Shown here: one piece after another, positions 1-7,854 of the stretch
How positions within the stretch are numbered: position 1 is the stretch's first letter
Layout: each line of letters starts with the position of its first letter
DNA from: Microbacterium azadirachtae
GTDB lineage: Bacteria; Actinomycetota; Actinomycetes; Actinomycetales; Microbacteriaceae
DNA length: 64,000 bases
Reading direction: 5' to 3'
Assembly: GCF_000956505.1 (NCBI RefSeq)
Contig: NZ_JYIX01000032.1
Coordinates: 1-64,000 of the forward strand
The notes under the pieces: model-generated
Databases searched by the model: none
Told to the model about the DNA's origin: nothing
What the model saw: the letters and a program-made list of their open reading frames with translations, nothing else
Translations under genes and position numbers: made by a program

Positions 1-77
1 GGCGGGGGAGTGACGATGCCCGCCGGCGGGGGCGGAGTCTGCGCGGCGAAGGCGGTGGCGTCGTTGTTCTGGCTCAC
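1..77 (-). CDS. N-terminal fragment of a Pro-rich protein, runs off the window
   Basis: On the minus strand a GTG start at 77 opens a frame reading MSQNNDATAFAAQTPPPPAG and stays open to base 1. An AGGGGGA ribosome binding site sits seven bases upstream of the GTG. A polar, Pro-rich N-terminus like this is common ahead of membrane segments in actinobacterial proteins, but too little is visible to name a family. It is divergent from the gene starting at 252, so the roughly 170 bases between them should hold both promoters. The gene is partial and its function is unknown. Confidence 0.55.
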   Translation of the reverse strand, partial: MSQNNDATAFAAQTPPPPAGIVTPP

Positions 78-251
78 GTGCGGATCCCCCTGCAGCTCTG
101 GCGTGGCGCGATCGTGCCGCGCGACCCTGCCAGCGTAACCGCCGAGGCTGATCGCGCGACCCGGATCGGATGGGGAGGACTGCCCATCTGCGCAGTCGGA
201 GCGCCCCTCCGTATGCTGAGGCGAAGTTCTGCCGGGGGAAGGAAGCCATCG

Positions 252-713
252 ATGAGCGTGGACGTGTTTCAGATCGTCCTGTGGGGCACCACAGCGCTGC
301 TGCTGCTCGCCCTGATCATCTTCTGGTGGCGCCAGGATGTGCGCGAACGCCGAGAAGCAGCGCTCGCGCGACGCTGGAGCAAGGCCACGACCTGGAACGC
401 CGATCGCACGGCCAGGGTGGTCCGCGTCGCCCGGCTGACCTCGGGGGTCGCGTGGCTCGAGCATGAGGATGTCGAGTTCGAGGTGCGCCTGCCCGACGGC
501 CTCGCGGGTGTGGAAGCCGGATGCTATCTCCATGTCACGGGGTGGGCGCCCGCCGCACGCGCCGCGAAGAGGGGACGGACGGTGAGGATCGGCGCCGAGA
601 ATGTGCGAGAAGCGTTTCCGCCCGAGACCCCCGCGATTGTCGACCGGCTGATGGGCAGAGGCGACAGGCGGCCGGGACTCGTGAGCCGGCTGCTCCGGAT
701 GAGAGGGCTCTAG
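252..713 (+). CDS. Small single-pass membrane protein, unknown function
   Basis: 153 residues. The start is the ATG at 252, preceded by GGGGGAAGGA; an in-frame ATG at 78 is rejected because it would collide with the divergent gene. One hydrophobic segment at about residues 8-25 (VLWGTTALLLLALIIFWW) is followed by a basic stretch, then a probable beta-rich cytosolic domain at about residues 50-115 that alternates small and charged residues, and a basic tail. TATGCT at 212-217 is a possible -10 element. I do not recognise a named family. The product could be a membrane-anchored OB-fold-like protein, but that is a guess from residue pattern alone. Confidence 0.7.
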   Translation: MSVDVFQIVLWGTTALLLLALIIFWWRQDVRERREAALARRWSKATTWNADRTARVVRVARLTSGVAWLEHEDVEFEVRLPDGLAGVEAGCYLHVTGWAPAARAAKRGRTVRIGAENVREAFPPETPAIVDRLMGRGDRRPGLVSRLLRMRGL

Positions 714-807
714 GCCCGCCCGCAGGCGGACGCGTTCGGAACTCCATCCACAGACCCCGACCCCGTACGGTGGACAGATCACCCGCCGATCGTGGAGAGG
801 AGCCCGC

Positions 808-2061
808 ATGGCCGATCCGGGCCTGCAGGCTGCAGCAGAACATCCGGGGCTGCGTCGCCTCGGGATCCTGCCGCTGCGCGTCGTTCCGGGGCGCGGCAAC
901 CTCGCGATCTGGGCGTTCGCCGTCGCCTGCGCGCTCACCCAGCTCGCGGTCGCGGCATCTCTGAGCGCCACCGCCTATCGCGTACCGCTCGCCGCGGCGC
1001 TCATCCTCTCGCTCCTGCAGGCGGCCGCGATCGTGCTCGCGCTGTTCGCTCCGGTCTGGGCGACCGTGCTCGCGCTGATCTCGGGCAGTGCGCTCTCCGG
1101 ACTCGCCGTGGCGGGCCCGGACCAGCCGTGGCCGGTCGCCGCCTCGACGATCGTCGCGTATGCGCTCGTCTGGATCGGCGTCGCACTGCGGGCGCGCTGG
1201 TGGCTCCCGGTCACCGGCTGGGCGTTCAGCGTGCTGCTGGCGATCATGATCGCCACCGAAGCGCAGGGCGACGTGGGCAGCGGCCCTGTGGTCGCGGACC
1301 TGATCGTGTTCGCCGCGGTCACGCTCGTCGCCGCGGCCATCGGGGCCGGAATCCGCAACTGGTCGCTGCTGCGGGTCCAGTTGCGCGCCGAGCGTGCGGC
1401 GACCGCGGCCGAGCTCGCTCGCCGCGAGGCGGTGCAGGACAAGGCGCGCATCGCCCGCGAGCTGCACGACGTCGTCGCGCACGGCATGTCCGCGATCCAG
1501 GTCCGCGCGGCGAGTGCGCGCTACCGGATGCCGGATCTGCCCGCGGATGCGGCGGCGGAGTTCGACGAGGTCGCCGCCACCGCGCGCTCGGCGATGAAGG
1601 AGATGCGGGTGATCCTCGGGCTGCTCCGCGACGAGGAGGGCGAGGCCGACCACGCCCCGCAACCCGGGCTCGACGACCTTCCCGCGCTTCTCGCCAGGGC
1701 GAACGACCTCGCGCCCGTCACCGAGTCCGGATCCTGGCAGCTCACCGCCGCGGAGCAGAGCAACCCGCTCCTGGGGCTCACCGCCTACCGCGTCGTGCAG
1801 GAGGGGCTGAGCAACGTCGCCCGGCACGCTCCCGGCGCGGAGACGGAGATCGCCTGGACCGAGACGCCCGCGGAGCGGGGGATCCGGATCCGCAATGCCG
1901 CCCCGACCAGGGCGATCGCTCCGCGTGCGGACGGCGGAGGACACGGGCTGCGCGGCATGCGCGAGCGGGTCGAGGCGATGGGCGGCACGGTCGCCGCGGC
2001 AGTGACGGGAGACGGCGGGTACGTGCTGCAGGTGCGGATCCCGAGGGAGGAGCAGGCATGA
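808..2061 (+). CDS. NarL-type sensor histidine kinase
   Basis: 417 residues. The N-terminal half holds about six hydrophobic segments. It is followed by a HisKA_3-type dimerisation helix with RELHDVVAHGMSAIQVRA, where His220 is the expected phosphorylation site, and a HATPase domain with the N-box (YRVVQEGLSNVARHA) and a G-box (GGGHGLRGMRERVEAMGG). A GAGAGGAG ribosome binding site precedes the ATG. The stop overlaps the response regulator start (ATGA), so the two form a pair. Membrane sensing through the transmembrane bundle itself is usual for this class, because no large extracellular domain is present. The signal is unknown. Confidence 0.95.
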   Translation: MADPGLQAAAEHPGLRRLGILPLRVVPGRGNLAIWAFAVACALTQLAVAASLSATAYRVPLAAALILSLLQAAAIVLALFAPVWATVLALISGSALSGLAVAGPDQPWPVAASTIVAYALVWIGVALRARWWLPVTGWAFSVLLAIMIATEAQGDVGSGPVVADLIVFAAVTLVAAAIGAGIRNWSLLRVQLRAERAATAAELARREAVQDKARIARELHDVVAHGMSAIQVRAASARYRMPDLPADAAAEFDEVAATARSAMKEMRVILGLLRDEEGEADHAPQPGLDDLPALLARANDLAPVTESGSWQLTAAEQSNPLLGLTAYRVVQEGLSNVARHAPGAETEIAWTETPAERGIRIRNAAPTRAIAPRADGGGHGLRGMRERVEAMGGTVAAAVTGDGGYVLQVRIPREEQA

Positions 2062-2729
2062 CGACGGTGCTGATCGTGGATGACCAGGCGATGCTGCGGG
2101 CCGGTTTCGCCGCGATCCTGCAGGCGCAGGACGGGCTCGACGTGATCGGGCAGGCGTCGGACGGGAGCGAGGGCGTCGATGAGGCGCGCCGGCTGCGTCC
2201 GGACGTGGTGCTCATGGATGTGCGGATGCCGAACCTCGACGGGATCGAGGCGACCCGCCGCATCATCGCCGCCGCCGAGCGCGACGGCCGCACCCCGCCC
2301 GCCGTCCTGGTGCTGACCACGTTCGACGCCGACGAGTACGTGCACGAGGCGCTGCAGGCGGGGGCCAGCGGATTCCTGCTCAAGGACGCCCTGCCTGAGG
2401 AGCTCGTGCAGGCGGTGCGCGTGGTGGCCACCGGCGATGCCCTGCTCGCGCCGCGCATCACCCGGCGCCTGCTCGAGCGCTTCGCGGAGAGCCGTCCGCG
2501 CTCGAACAGCGCGGAGCTGCGCTTGAAGGGCCTGACCGAGCGGGAGCACGAGATCCTCGTGCTGATCGGGCGGGGGCTCTCGAACCGCGAGATCGCATCC
2601 GAGCTGTTCCTCGCGGAGCAGACCGTCAAGACGCACGTCAGCCGGATCTTCTCCAAGCTCGATCTGCGCGACAGAGTGCAGGCCGTGATCCTCGCCTACG
2701 ACGCCGGTCTGGTCGCTCCCGCGGGCTGA
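2058..2729 (+). CDS. NarL/LuxR-type response regulator
   Basis: 223 residues. The receiver domain at about residues 1-120 has the acidic pair in LIVDDQAML, phospho-acceptor Asp54 in VVLMDVRMPNLDG, and the conserved Lys in FLLKDALPEE. A LuxR-type helix-turn-helix occupies about residues 155-215 (LTEREHEILVLIGRGLSNRE, then AEQTVKTHVSRIFSKL). It is translationally coupled to the kinase gene by ATGA and is the expected partner of that kinase. A 10-base palindrome ten bases past its stop could be its binding site. If so, the following acyltransferase gene would be a target, which is inference only. Confidence 0.95.
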   Translation: MTTVLIVDDQAMLRAGFAAILQAQDGLDVIGQASDGSEGVDEARRLRPDVVLMDVRMPNLDGIEATRRIIAAAERDGRTPPAVLVLTTFDADEYVHEALQAGASGFLLKDALPEELVQAVRVVATGDALLAPRITRRLLERFAESRPRSNSAELRLKGLTEREHEILVLIGRGLSNREIASELFLAEQTVKTHVSRIFSKLDLRDRVQAVILAYDAGLVAPAG

Positions 2730-2738
2730 GCCGGGTGA

Positions 2739-2748
2739 TACCGCGGTA
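2739..2748. promoter_or_regulatory. Palindrome TACCGCGGTA, possible response regulator site
   Basis: A perfect 10-base palindrome lies between the response regulator gene and the acyltransferase gene, 62 bases before the latter's ATG. NarL-family regulators bind short inverted repeats, so an operator is plausible. A related but not identical palindrome (ATACCGGTAT, 4182-4191) precedes the next transcription unit. No direct evidence ties either to the regulator. Confidence 0.25.
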
Positions 2749-2810
2749 GGGGGTGTACTCAGCACCGCAGCGGGACGCGGAGGGCGAGACCTGACCGCGA
2801 CCGTAGGGAC

Positions 2811-4115
2811 ATGGCACTCCTCACCCCCGTCCTCGCTCCCGCGCCGGCGCATCCTGCGCGCCCCGTCGCCCCCGGTTCCGCCCCGGCGAAGACCACCCGC
2901 GACACGGCCGTCGATGGCGTGCGGGCGATCCTGCTGGGCGTCGTGGTGCTGCTGCACTCGCTGATGGTCGGGGTGAGCGTCGCCGCCGACGGATCCCCGA
3001 TCCTGCGCAACGCGATGGAGGGCTGGGACGGTTTCGCCCCGCTCACCTGGGTCCTGCAGATCATGCCGCTGTTCTTCGTGCTCGGCGGTTTCGCGTCGTA
3101 CACGCAGTGGACGCGGCAGCGGGCGCGGGGCGCGACGACCGGCGACTACGTGGCCGCGCGGATGCGCCGGCTGCTGATCCCCGCGTCCGGCGCGATCCTG
3201 GCGACCGCGGTGGCGCTGGCCGCCCTCGTGATCGCCGGGGTTCCGGCGGACGTCGTCGCCACCGCCGGATTCCGGATCAGCCAGCCGCTGTGGTTCCTGG
3301 GCGTGTACCTCGGCTGCTCGGCGCTCGTGCCGTTCATGGTGCGCCTGCACGAGCGGGACCGGATCCTCACCGTCGCCGCGCTCGCCGCAGGGGTCGTCGC
3401 GGTCGACATCGTGCGCGGCGCGACCGGCCTCACCGCGATCGGACTGGTCAACATGGCCTTCGTGTGGCTGCTGCTGCAGCAGATCGGCTTCGCGGTCGCG
3501 GACGGATCCCTGGACCGTATGCGCCGCGGACCGCTGCTCGCGATCGCCGGCACCGCCGTCACGGTGGCAGGCGTGCTGATCCTCACCGGCGCCGCGCCGG
3601 CCGACCTCATCACGGCACTCAACCCGCCGATGGCGATCCTCGTGGTGGCCGGCATCGCGCAGACCGCGCTGTTCCTCGTCCTGCGCCCGCGACTGCGCAC
3701 CTGGGCCGCGGGCCCGCGGACAGCGGCCGCGGTGGGATGGATCAACGCCAGGGCGATGACGATCTACTCGTGGCACATGCTCGTGGTGGTCGGGCTCGCC
3801 GGAGCGCTGCTGCTCTCCCCGCTGTCCCTGCCGGTGCCGCTCAGCGCCGCCTGGTGGGCGGGCCGCCCGCTCTGGTTCGCGGCCGTGCTGATCGCGGTGG
3901 CGCTGGTCGTCGCCCGCGTGGGCCGGCGCGAGGCCGCCCGCGAGCCCAGGGCGATCCCGGTCGGCACCGGGCGCGCGACGGTGTCCGCGCTCGTCGGCGT
4001 GGCCGGGGTGGTCACGATCCTCGTCGCGGGATCCGCCCCCTCCGCCTGGGTGCTCGGCGCGGCTCTGGTCCTCGCGAGCGTGCGTCTGGCCGGCGGGAGC
4101 CTGCGCGCCGGCTGA
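2811..4115 (+). CDS. Acyltransferase-3 family integral membrane protein
   Basis: 434 residues with about ten hydrophobic segments. It starts with a Pro-rich cytosolic tail, then TTRDTAVDGVRAILLGVVVL, which resembles the opening R-x-x-x-x-D-x-x-R-x-x-x-x-x-x-V-x-x-x-H pattern of acyltransferase-3 proteins, and HS follows shortly after (VLLHSLMVG). YSWHMLVVVGLAG near residue 325 is the typical late histidine-containing helix. The family transfers acyl groups to extracytoplasmic sugars, lipids or secondary metabolites; no substrate can be read from the sequence. The ribosome binding site is weak (GTAGGGA directly before the ATG). It sits directly after the two-component pair and may be a target of it. 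Confidence 0.85.
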   Translation: MALLTPVLAPAPAHPARPVAPGSAPAKTTRDTAVDGVRAILLGVVVLLHSLMVGVSVAADGSPILRNAMEGWDGFAPLTWVLQIMPLFFVLGGFASYTQWTRQRARGATTGDYVAARMRRLLIPASGAILATAVALAALVIAGVPADVVATAGFRISQPLWFLGVYLGCSALVPFMVRLHERDRILTVAALAAGVVAVDIVRGATGLTAIGLVNMAFVWLLLQQIGFAVADGSLDRMRRGPLLAIAGTAVTVAGVLILTGAAPADLITALNPPMAILVVAGIAQTALFLVLRPRLRTWAAGPRTAAAVGWINARAMTIYSWHMLVVVGLAGALLLSPLSLPVPLSAAWWAGRPLWFAAVLIAVALVVARVGRREAAREPRAIPVGTGRATVSALVGVAGVVTILVAGSAPSAWVLGAALVLASVRLAGGSLRAG

Positions 4116-4181
4116 TCCGGCGGGGGCCGCACGGCGCCGACGCTCCGGATGACGAAATGACAGTTCCCGTTCTTCCCGTGG

Positions 4182-4202
4182 ATACCGGTATACCGCTACG
4201 TT
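4182..4202 (+). promoter_or_regulatory. Palindrome ATACCGGTAT with -10-like TACGTT before the cyclase-like gene
   Basis: A perfect 10-base palindrome at 4182-4191 is followed six bases later by TACGTT (4197-4202), which fits the TANNNT -10 pattern of actinobacterial promoters. The likely start codon is GTG 4236. The placement suits an operator overlapping the -10 spacer, but the regulator is unknown. Confidence 0.3.
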
Positions 4203-4235
4203 CGCAGTGTCGTGTCCGGATCGAGGGGGTTTCGC

Positions 4236-6392
4236 GTGGAGAGCATGTCACCGGCAGCCAGAGCCGGACGAAAGGGCAGAGGGAGGGGCCGCGCAGGGCT
4301 CAGCATCCAGTCGAAGCTGCTGATCATGCTGCTCGGTGTGAGCCTGGTCTCCGCGCTGATCATCGGTGCGGTCGGGTTCGTGAACGGGCGCAACTCCCTG
4401 CACGCGAGCTCGATCGACCAGCTCACCACGATCCGCGAGATGCGCACGCACGAGATGAAGGTCGCGCTCGAAGACGTTCAGCGCACGGCGTCGCTGAACT
4501 CCCGGAACCTCAGCGCGCAGAACATGTCGAAGGCGCTCAACGCCGGCTTCGACGAGCTGCAGGGCCAGACGCTGCCCGCCGACCAGGAGGCGGCGCTCGA
4601 CGGCTTCTACGCGGACCGCTTCGTCCCCGCGCTCGAGAAGAGGACGGGCGACCAGTACGGATCCGGTGCGTTCGTGCCCGAATCCGCCGCGGGCCGATGG
4701 ATCCAGGCCCACTACACGGCCCGGAACACGACGCTCGACGACGCCGGCTACGAGAAGATGCTGAAGACCGACGACGGCGGAGACGGCACGACGTACTCCG
4801 CGGCGGCAGCGCGCTACGGCGACTACTTCTCCCGGCTCGTGACCCAGGCCGGCTATGAGGACGTGTTGCTGCTCAACCTCACGGGGGACGTCGTCTACTC
4901 GGCGTACAAGGGGCCAGAGCTGGGCAGCAACCTCGATATCGGTCCGCTCCGCGACTCCAAGCTCGCCGACGCATACCGCAAGGCGATCGCGACGAACTCG
5001 GTCGACACCGTGGTGATGACCGACTTCGAGCGCTGGGTGCCGTCCATGGGAACCCCGAGCATGTGGATCGTGTCGCCGATCGGCAACGACGACGGCATCA
5101 CCGGCGCGCTCGCGATCCAGCTCCCGCTGTCATTCGTCAACAACGTGATGACGGGGAGCAACGGCTGGAAGGGCCAGGGACTCGGCACCACGGGCGAGGT
5201 CTACCTCGTCGGGCGGGACGGTCTCATGCGCAGCATCTCGCGCGAGGTGGTCGAGCACCCGAAGCAGTACGTGCAGACCGCCGTCGACCACGGCACGCCC
5301 CCGGCGGCGGCGAAACGCGCCGCTGAGGTCGGCGGCACCGTCCTGATCCAGCCGATCACGGGCGACGCGGTGACCCGCGCGCAGAGCGGGAAGAGCGGCA
5401 CGCTCGAGGGATCCGACTACATCAGCGGGTCGAGCGTCGTCAGCTACGGACCGCTCGACGTGGACGGTCTGGACTGGGTCGTCATCGCGCGCATCGACTC
5501 GAGCGAGGCGTTCGCGCCGGTGGACGACTTCACGCGGATCGTGCTGATCTCGTTGCTCGGGATCATGCTCGCGGTCGCCCTCCTCTCCCTCCTGCTGGCC
5601 CAGGTCTTCACCCGCCCGATCAACCGCCTCGTCACCGCGGTGCACCAGGTCGCCGAGGGTGATCTCGACGTGCAGGTCCCGGCGGGATCCCGCGACGAGT
5701 TCGGTGATCTCGGCAGCGCGTTCAACGACATGGCGTCGAGCCTGCGGATCAAGCAGCAGCTGATCGACGACCAGCGCGAGGAGAACGAGCGCCTCATGCA
5801 CACGCTCATGCCGCAGAGCGTGGCCGAGAAGTACAAGCAGGGCGAGGAGGCGATCACCGAGGCGCACGACAACGTGTCGGTGGTCTTCGCCGAACTCATC
5901 GGCTTCGATGACCACAGCAGGAGCCTCACGGCCGAGGAGGAGATCGCCCAGCTCAACACGCTCATGCGCGGCTTCGACGAAGCCGCGGAGCGCGCCGGGG
6001 TCGAGAAGGTGCGGACGCTGCACGGCGGCTACCTGGCGTCCTCGGGGCTGATCGTCCCGCGCGTCGACAACGTGCGCAGGGCGGTCGAGTTCGCCCGCAG
6101 CCTGCGCGAGGTGCTGGAGAGGTTCAACGCGCAGAACGGTACGGCGATCGGGCTGCGCGCCGGCGTCGACACCGGCGCCGTGACGAGCGGCCTGGTCGCG
6201 CGCACGAGCCTCGCCTACGACCTGTGGGGCGACGCGGTGAACCTCGCCTACCGGGTGCGCTCGGTGAGCGGTGACCCCGGCATCTACGTCAGCCAGGAGG
6301 TGCGCGACCGCACCGCCGAGCTCGTGGAGTACGTCGAGGCGGGGACCGTCGAGGTGCGCGGCAAGGCCGAGACCGTGTGGAAGGTGGCCTGA
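4236..6392 (+). CDS. Membrane receptor with HAMP and degenerate class III nucleotide cyclase domain
   Basis: 718 residues from GTG 4236, chosen for GAGGGGG six bases upstream; GTG 4212 and ATG 4245 are alternatives. A basic N-terminus leads to TM1 (about 27-49), an extracellular Cache-like domain (about 50-430), TM2 (about 433-458), HAMP with MASSLRIKQQLIDDQREENE, a linker helix, then a class III cyclase domain (about 546-718). The order matches receptor cyclases. The transition-state residues are present in YDLWGDAVNLAYRVRS (Asn and Arg). However the first metal Asp is Glu (VVFAELIGF instead of the usual FADI.GF) and the second is Gly (KVRTLHGGY instead of K..TIGDAY). Catalysis by the normal two-metal mechanism is therefore doubtful. 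The stop is one base from the next ATG, so it is co-transcribed with the channel gene. Confidence 0.9.
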   Translation: MESMSPAARAGRKGRGRGRAGLSIQSKLLIMLLGVSLVSALIIGAVGFVNGRNSLHASSIDQLTTIREMRTHEMKVALEDVQRTASLNSRNLSAQNMSKALNAGFDELQGQTLPADQEAALDGFYADRFVPALEKRTGDQYGSGAFVPESAAGRWIQAHYTARNTTLDDAGYEKMLKTDDGGDGTTYSAAAARYGDYFSRLVTQAGYEDVLLLNLTGDVVYSAYKGPELGSNLDIGPLRDSKLADAYRKAIATNSVDTVVMTDFERWVPSMGTPSMWIVSPIGNDDGITGALAIQLPLSFVNNVMTGSNGWKGQGLGTTGEVYLVGRDGLMRSISREVVEHPKQYVQTAVDHGTPPAAAKRAAEVGGTVLIQPITGDAVTRAQSGKSGTLEGSDYISGSSVVSYGPLDVDGLDWVVIARIDSSEAFAPVDDFTRIVLISLLGIMLAVALLSLLLAQVFTRPINRLVTAVHQVAEGDLDVQVPAGSRDEFGDLGSAFNDMASSLRIKQQLIDDQREENERLMHTLMPQSVAEKYKQGEEAITEAHDNVSVVFAELIGFDDHSRSLTAEEEIAQLNTLMRGFDEAAERAGVEKVRTLHGGYLASSGLIVPRVDNVRRAVEFARSLREVLERFNAQNGTAIGLRAGVDTGAVTSGLVARTSLAYDLWGDAVNLAYRVRSVSGDPGIYVSQEVRDRTAELVEYVEAGTVEVRGKAETVWKVA

Positions 6393-6393
6393 C

Positions 6394-7821
6394 ATGGGCG
6401 GCCTGTTCCAGCAGGGCTGGACCTGGTGGCTGATCGGGCTCGCCGTCGGAGTGCCCGTGCTCCTCGTGGGGCTGACCGAGCTGCTCGGAGCGCTCCGCCG
6501 CCGCGGCAATCCGATGGCCAAGCCGGTGGCCCTGCTGCGCAACGCGGTCGTCCCGGCCGGGGCGCTGTTCGCCCTGCTCGTCTTCGCGATCGGGCAGAAG
6601 GATGACGGCTACGTCTGGGTGCGGGTCGTCGCCACGGTCTTCGGATTCCTGCTGATCCTGCTCGTCCTCTCCGCGTTCAACGTCGTCCTCTTCGCGAACG
6701 CGGAGGAGGGATCCTGGCGGCGTCGCGTGCCGTCGATCTTCGTCGAGATCGCGCGGCTCGTGCTGGTCGTCGTGGGTCTCGCGATGCTGTTCTCCTGGGT
6801 GTGGGACGCCGACGTGGGCGGCCTCTTCACCGCCCTGGGCGTGACCTCGATCGTCATCGGCCTGGCACTGCAGAATGCCGCGGGCGGCGTCGTCTCGGGT
6901 CTGCTGCTGCTGTTCGAGCAGCCGTTCAAGATCGGCGACTGGCTCGACACCGGCGGGGTGAAGGGACGGGTCGTCGGAGTCAACTGGCGTGCGGTGCACA
7001 TCGACACCGGATCCGGGATCCAGATCGTCCCGAACTCGACGCTCTCCGGCGCCTCGTTCACGAACATGAGCGAGCCGGCCGGCCCGTACTACGCGACGGC
7101 GTCGATGTCCTTCAGCACCGACGACCCGCCGCAGGAGGTCATGGCTCTGCTCGTGCAGCTCGCCGACGGGCTGCCGATGCGGTGGCGCGAGGAGCGGGCG
7201 AGCGCCGAATACGCCGGCTCCGCGAAGTACACCGTCTCGATCCCGATCGCGGCGCCGGCCGAGGCCTCGGCCGCGCTCTCCCTCTATCTCTCCTGGCTCT
7301 GGTACGCCGCACGGCGGCGCGGCTTCGCCCTCGACGGCGATGCGACCGATCCGATCGCCGAGCCCGCGATGCTCGACGCCGCGATCGAGGAGGCTGCGCC
7401 CGTGCTGCACCTCGACGAGGCGGGCAGAGACCTCGTACGCAACGGCGCGAAGCTGCAGCGGTACGGCATCGGCGAAGTCGTGCTGTCCGCCGGGATCGTG
7501 CCGAACGAGGTGCGCCTGATCCTGTCCGGCCGCGTCGTGATGCAGTTCGAGACCGGGGACGCACGGATCCCGGTGGGCGAGGCCGGCCCGCGCGAGCTGA
7601 TCGGCCAGACCGCGCTCACCCGCGAGCGCACCACGGTGACGATCGCCGCGGTGGAGGTGCTGACCGTGCTGCGGATCCCGCTCGCCGTCATCGACGAGCT
7701 GATCCGGGTGCACCCGAGACTCGCGGCCGAGATCGGCGAGTCGCTCGAGCTCAAGCGCGCGGCGGCCGCCGAGGCGATCGCCGCCCTCGGCCTTCCCCGG
7801 GGGGAGATCCGGCCGCGCTGA
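6394..7821 (+). CDS. MscS-type channel with C-terminal cyclic-nucleotide-binding-like domain
   Basis: 475 residues. Four or so hydrophobic segments lead to an MscS pore helix (GLALQNAAGGVVSGLLLLF) and the MscS beta domain with IGDWLDTGGVKGRVV and IVPNSTL (about 170-225). After the usual alpha/beta region a cNMP-binding fold spans about 338-460. Its phosphate-binding cassette reads LIGQTALTRERTTVTI: the Gly and Arg are kept but the canonical Glu after the Gly is Gln. This architecture is that of bacterial cyclic-nucleotide-gated MscS relatives (bCNG). Its gene starts one base after the cyclase-like gene, which strongly suggests a receptor/channel pair. The ribosome binding site GGAAGG lies inside the end of the cyclase-like gene. 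Ion and ligand are unknown. Confidence 0.9.
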   Translation: MGGLFQQGWTWWLIGLAVGVPVLLVGLTELLGALRRRGNPMAKPVALLRNAVVPAGALFALLVFAIGQKDDGYVWVRVVATVFGFLLILLVLSAFNVVLFANAEEGSWRRRVPSIFVEIARLVLVVVGLAMLFSWVWDADVGGLFTALGVTSIVIGLALQNAAGGVVSGLLLLFEQPFKIGDWLDTGGVKGRVVGVNWRAVHIDTGSGIQIVPNSTLSGASFTNMSEPAGPYYATASMSFSTDDPPQEVMALLVQLADGLPMRWREERASAEYAGSAKYTVSIPIAAPAEASAALSLYLSWLWYAARRRGFALDGDATDPIAEPAMLDAAIEEAAPVLHLDEAGRDLVRNGAKLQRYGIGEVVLSAGIVPNEVRLILSGRVVMQFETGDARIPVGEAGPRELIGQTALTRERTTVTIAAVEVLTVLRIPLAVIDELIRVHPRLAAEIGESLELKRAAAAEAIAALGLPRGEIRPR

Positions 7822-7823
7822 TG

Positions 7824-7843
7824 CCCCGCGTCAGGCCGCGGGG
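7824..7843. terminator. Hairpin between convergent genes
   Basis: CCCCGCG-TCAGGC-CGCGGGG forms a 7-base-pair stem just past the channel gene stop and before the convergent exporter gene's stop. There is no U-tract, as is usual for GC-rich actinobacterial terminators. It could serve both strands. Confidence 0.55.
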
Positions 7844-7854
7844 TCGCGTCGGGG

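Noticed and set aside
78..251. Upstream extension of the small membrane protein to an ATG at 78
   Set aside because: The divergent gene starts at 77 with a good ribosome binding site, the extension has no family look, and a GGGGGAAGGA site precedes ATG 252.
1880..1891. GGATCC doublets as cloning-vector or linker remnants
   Set aside because: The hexamer is spread evenly through conserved genes and read in frame as normal residues, so it is native sequence.
535..3776. Long open frames antisense to the kinase, regulator and acyltransferase genes
   Set aside because: They are Arg/Pro/Gly-rich shadows typical of high-GC coding DNA and lack motifs, while the sense frames have clear families.
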